From NCBI GenBank assembly GCA_965277855.1, contig OZ255847.1, forward strand, positions 1,612,001 to 1,676,000: DNA of 64,000 bases, given 5' to 3'. Positions 62,363 to 64,000 of this stretch are shown one piece after another (position 1 is the stretch's first letter; each line of letters opens with the position of its first letter). A program made the position numbers and the translations under genes. This stretch comes from Bog-105 sp965277855 (GTDB lineage Bacteria; Acidobacteriota; Terriglobia; Bryobacterales; Bryobacteraceae). The notes beneath the pieces are model-generated. The model saw nothing but the letters and a program-made list of their open reading frames with translations, was not told the DNA's origin and ran no database searches.

Positions 62363-63745
62363 CTACTCGAACTTGGCCAGCACTGCCGTCAAGTCGTCCT
62401 CCTGCAGGCCTCCTGATACTTTCGTGAACAAGTCGTCCACAAAATGCCGTGGCGCAAGGTTCTTACCCGCTCGCAAAAACTCGATGAGCCTTCCCTGACC
62501 AAACTGCTCGCCGTCAGCAACTGTAGCTTCCACAATACCGTCCGTGTACAGCAGTAACTTATCTCCGCACCCGAAAGGAACCGACACACTCGTGTAAGTC
62601 GCCTGAGGAAATGGACCGATGAAGAGACCGTTCTCTTCCAGCTTGACTAACTCGCCATTCTCCCGGAGTAGCAGAGCAGGTGGATGGCCCGCACCCGCGT
62701 AAGTCACCGTTCGCAGCGACAGATCAATTGCCGCGCAACCGGCTGTGACATACTGGCCTACCAAGACATCGCGCAGCATGACGTTGAATCCGGCGAGTAC
62801 CCGGGCCGGATCTTTCGCCTGCTCTCGTTGCGCCAGAAAACACATCTTCAGCATGGAAGCCACTAAAGCCGCAGGAACTCCGTGCCCCGATACATCGGCC
62901 ACCAAAATCGTGAGCGACTGTTCGCCACTCTCGATGAAATCATAGAAATCACCCGCCACGGAAGTCATCGGCTCATAGCGGCTCGCGAGTGAAAGATTGT
63001 GTAACTCCGGTAAAGCCCGCGGCAGAATCGACATCTGGATCCGTCTCGCAGTAGCCAGTTCCTGTTCCACTTCCGTCAGCTTGGTTTCTCTCTTCACCAC
63101 CCGCCGTAAGGCTGCATAGATCAAACCAGATAACAGAGCAAGAAAGCCAAAAGGTTCTATCTGAAATCCCTTTGGTCTTACACCAAGGTTATTCAGTAAA
63201 ACCATCACCCCAAAAACGATTAGCGGCACTCTAAGGCTCGTTCCGACTGCATGCGAACGTTTCTGCAGAAAGCTATTTAGTAACACCAGCAACGTGCCGC
63301 CGATAATAAGGCTGTTGTTGATCTGCTCAGTCCGATGTCCCTGATGAGCGAAGAGCGTCAGCGGAATTGCCAGTACGGCAAAGCCGGCCTCGATCCAGAG
63401 CCAGATAGAAAGGGAATGTTTCCAACCGGATCCGAGTAACTCTCGCGCGAAACACGCGTACGGAATGGCAATCAGGTAGGTTAGGAAACTCCGCACCATC
63501 CTGAACGCGTCTTGGTTTGCTCCGAATGCCAAACGAACCAGATCATTGTCAAACAGCAAACGCGCCGCATACGCGATTGCCAGCACGCCGAGCCAAACCA
63601 GCAGCCGGTCTCGCGATCGCAGCCTGGAAAGAACGATTGAGACGATACCTACAACCATAACGATGCTGGCAACGGCGACAAACGGCAGCCCCATGCGTAA
63701 GCCGTACTGTAAGTCTTGCGCTGAAATGGAGACATCTGGCGTCAT
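62363..63745 (-). CDS. Membrane-bound SpoIIE-family serine phosphatase (RsbU-like)
   Basis: The 460-residue protein has about seven N-terminal transmembrane helices (residues 15-215) and a C-terminal PP2C/SpoIIE domain: ATARRIQMSILPRALPE, SVAGDFYDF with a metal Asp, LVADVSGHGVPAALVASMLK, and LLLYTDGIVEAT. Such proteins dephosphorylate anti-sigma antagonists in partner-switching signalling. No cognate kinase or antagonist is in the window. The membrane part may sense an external cue. Confidence 0.9.
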   Translation of the reverse strand: MTPDVSISAQDLQYGLRMGLPFVAVASIVMVVGIVSIVLSRLRSRDRLLVWLGVLAIAYAARLLFDNDLVRLAFGANQDAFRMVRSFLTYLIAIPYACFARELLGSGWKHSLSIWLWIEAGFAVLAIPLTLFAHQGHRTEQINNSLIIGGTLLVLLNSFLQKRSHAVGTSLRVPLIVFGVMVLLNNLGVRPKGFQIEPFGFLALLSGLIYAALRRVVKRETKLTEVEQELATARRIQMSILPRALPELHNLSLASRYEPMTSVAGDFYDFIESGEQSLTILVADVSGHGVPAALVASMLKMCFLAQREQAKDPARVLAGFNVMLRDVLVGQYVTAGCAAIDLSLRTVTYAGAGHPPALLLRENGELVKLEENGLFIGPFPQATYTSVSVPFGCGDKLLLYTDGIVEATVADGEQFGQGRLIEFLRAGKNLAPRHFVDDLFTKVSGGLQEDDLTAVLAKFE

Positions 63746-63847
63746 TGGGTTAAGACCATTCTAGAGACGGCCGCATGCGGAGTCTGCCAATTAACGCCAG
63801 TCTTGTCCAATCCAAAGCTGCTTTACTTTTTGTTAGAACGTAAAGCG

Positions 63848-64000
63848 ATGAAGGCGTCCATTCTTTCGGCGAAAAACCAGATCGTGATTCCACGTGAAGC
63901 AAGCGCAGCCGTCGGAATCAAAGCGGGTGACGAACTGCTGGGCTTATCTTGATGGCGAGCAACACAAGATCGTCCGGCCAGACTTCATCTCTTTTCGCCA
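63848..64000 (+). pseudogene. AbrB/MazE-type antitoxin, frameshifted, runs off the window
   Basis: From ATG 63848 the reading ILSAKNQIVIPREASAAVGIKAGDELLGL is the SpoVT/AbrB swapped-hairpin DNA-binding pattern, stopping at TGA near 63951. In the adjacent frame the sequence continues YLDGEQHKIVRPDFISFR to the edge, which is the expected continuation. One extra T in GGCTTATC would explain it. Type II antitoxins of this family are normally followed by a PIN or MazF toxin, which would lie beyond the window. Confidence 0.65.

Overview
The window looks like chromosomal DNA of an acidobacterium, probably a Solibacter/Bryobacter-like member of Acidobacteriota. The evidence is a very large two-module orphan ABC permease of the acidobacterial (ADOP) type next to a PadR-type regulator gene, a second permease-like protein paired with PadR, a tannase-family esterase, bactofilin, many secreted hydrolases, and Gram-negative envelope genes (KdsC, a LolC-like permease, lipoproteins, an ArnT-like glycosyltransferase). 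No rRNA, tRNA, CRISPR array or prophage was seen. Taxonomy rests on gene content only.

Layout. 1-2.7 kb: an osmoprotectant ABC transporter operon on the minus strand, cut by the window edge. 2.8-5.4 kb: alpha-glucan phosphorylase. 5.7-11.4 kb: small zinc-ribbon proteins, RNase PH, ITPase, a class IV aminotransferase, a GAF protein, bactofilin. 11.5-16.1 kb: lysS, a LolC-like permease and an ArnT-like glycosyltransferase in one run. 16.16-17.39 kb: a degenerate IS4-family element. 17.4-26.2 kb: kdsC, secreted hydrolases, sdaA-kbl, an antitoxin-like gene and a beta-lactamase-like hydrolase. 26.3-33.1 kb: a broken padR, the ADOP permease, tdh, a sugar dehydrogenase and a GH15 enzyme. 33.1-43.4 kb: efp, recO, glyQS, ppdK and an FAD oxidoreductase. 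43.4-53.3 kb: a nine-gene respiratory operon. 53.3-64 kb: tannase, alkD, an SDR, a padR/permease pair, a chloroperoxidase-like hydrolase, GH13, a methyltransferase, a SpoIIE phosphatase and a frameshifted AbrB-type gene.

How genes work together. The respiratory operon encodes a cytochrome b fused to a c-haem domain, a Rieske protein, a dihaem cytochrome c lipoprotein, a caa3-type oxidase, and assembly proteins, one of which fuses CtaG to a polyferredoxin. Tdh, Kbl and SdaA cover threonine and serine breakdown. GlgP, GH15 and GH13 act on alpha-glucans.

The most unusual signal is an 80-90 bp dispersed repeat with three copies here. Two copies appear to sit in frame near the start of protein-coding sequence: in the signal-peptide region of the osmoprotectant-binding lipoprotein, and in the N-terminus of a YbaK-like gene remnant. 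This resembles the in-frame palindromic elements of Rickettsia. Other marks of small-scale remodelling are a 64 bp insertion flanked by 13 bp direct repeats that separates two genes that were probably once overlapping, a padR gene with an internal deletion, an IS4 transposase that has lost its first catalytic region, and a one-base frameshift in an AbrB-type antitoxin.
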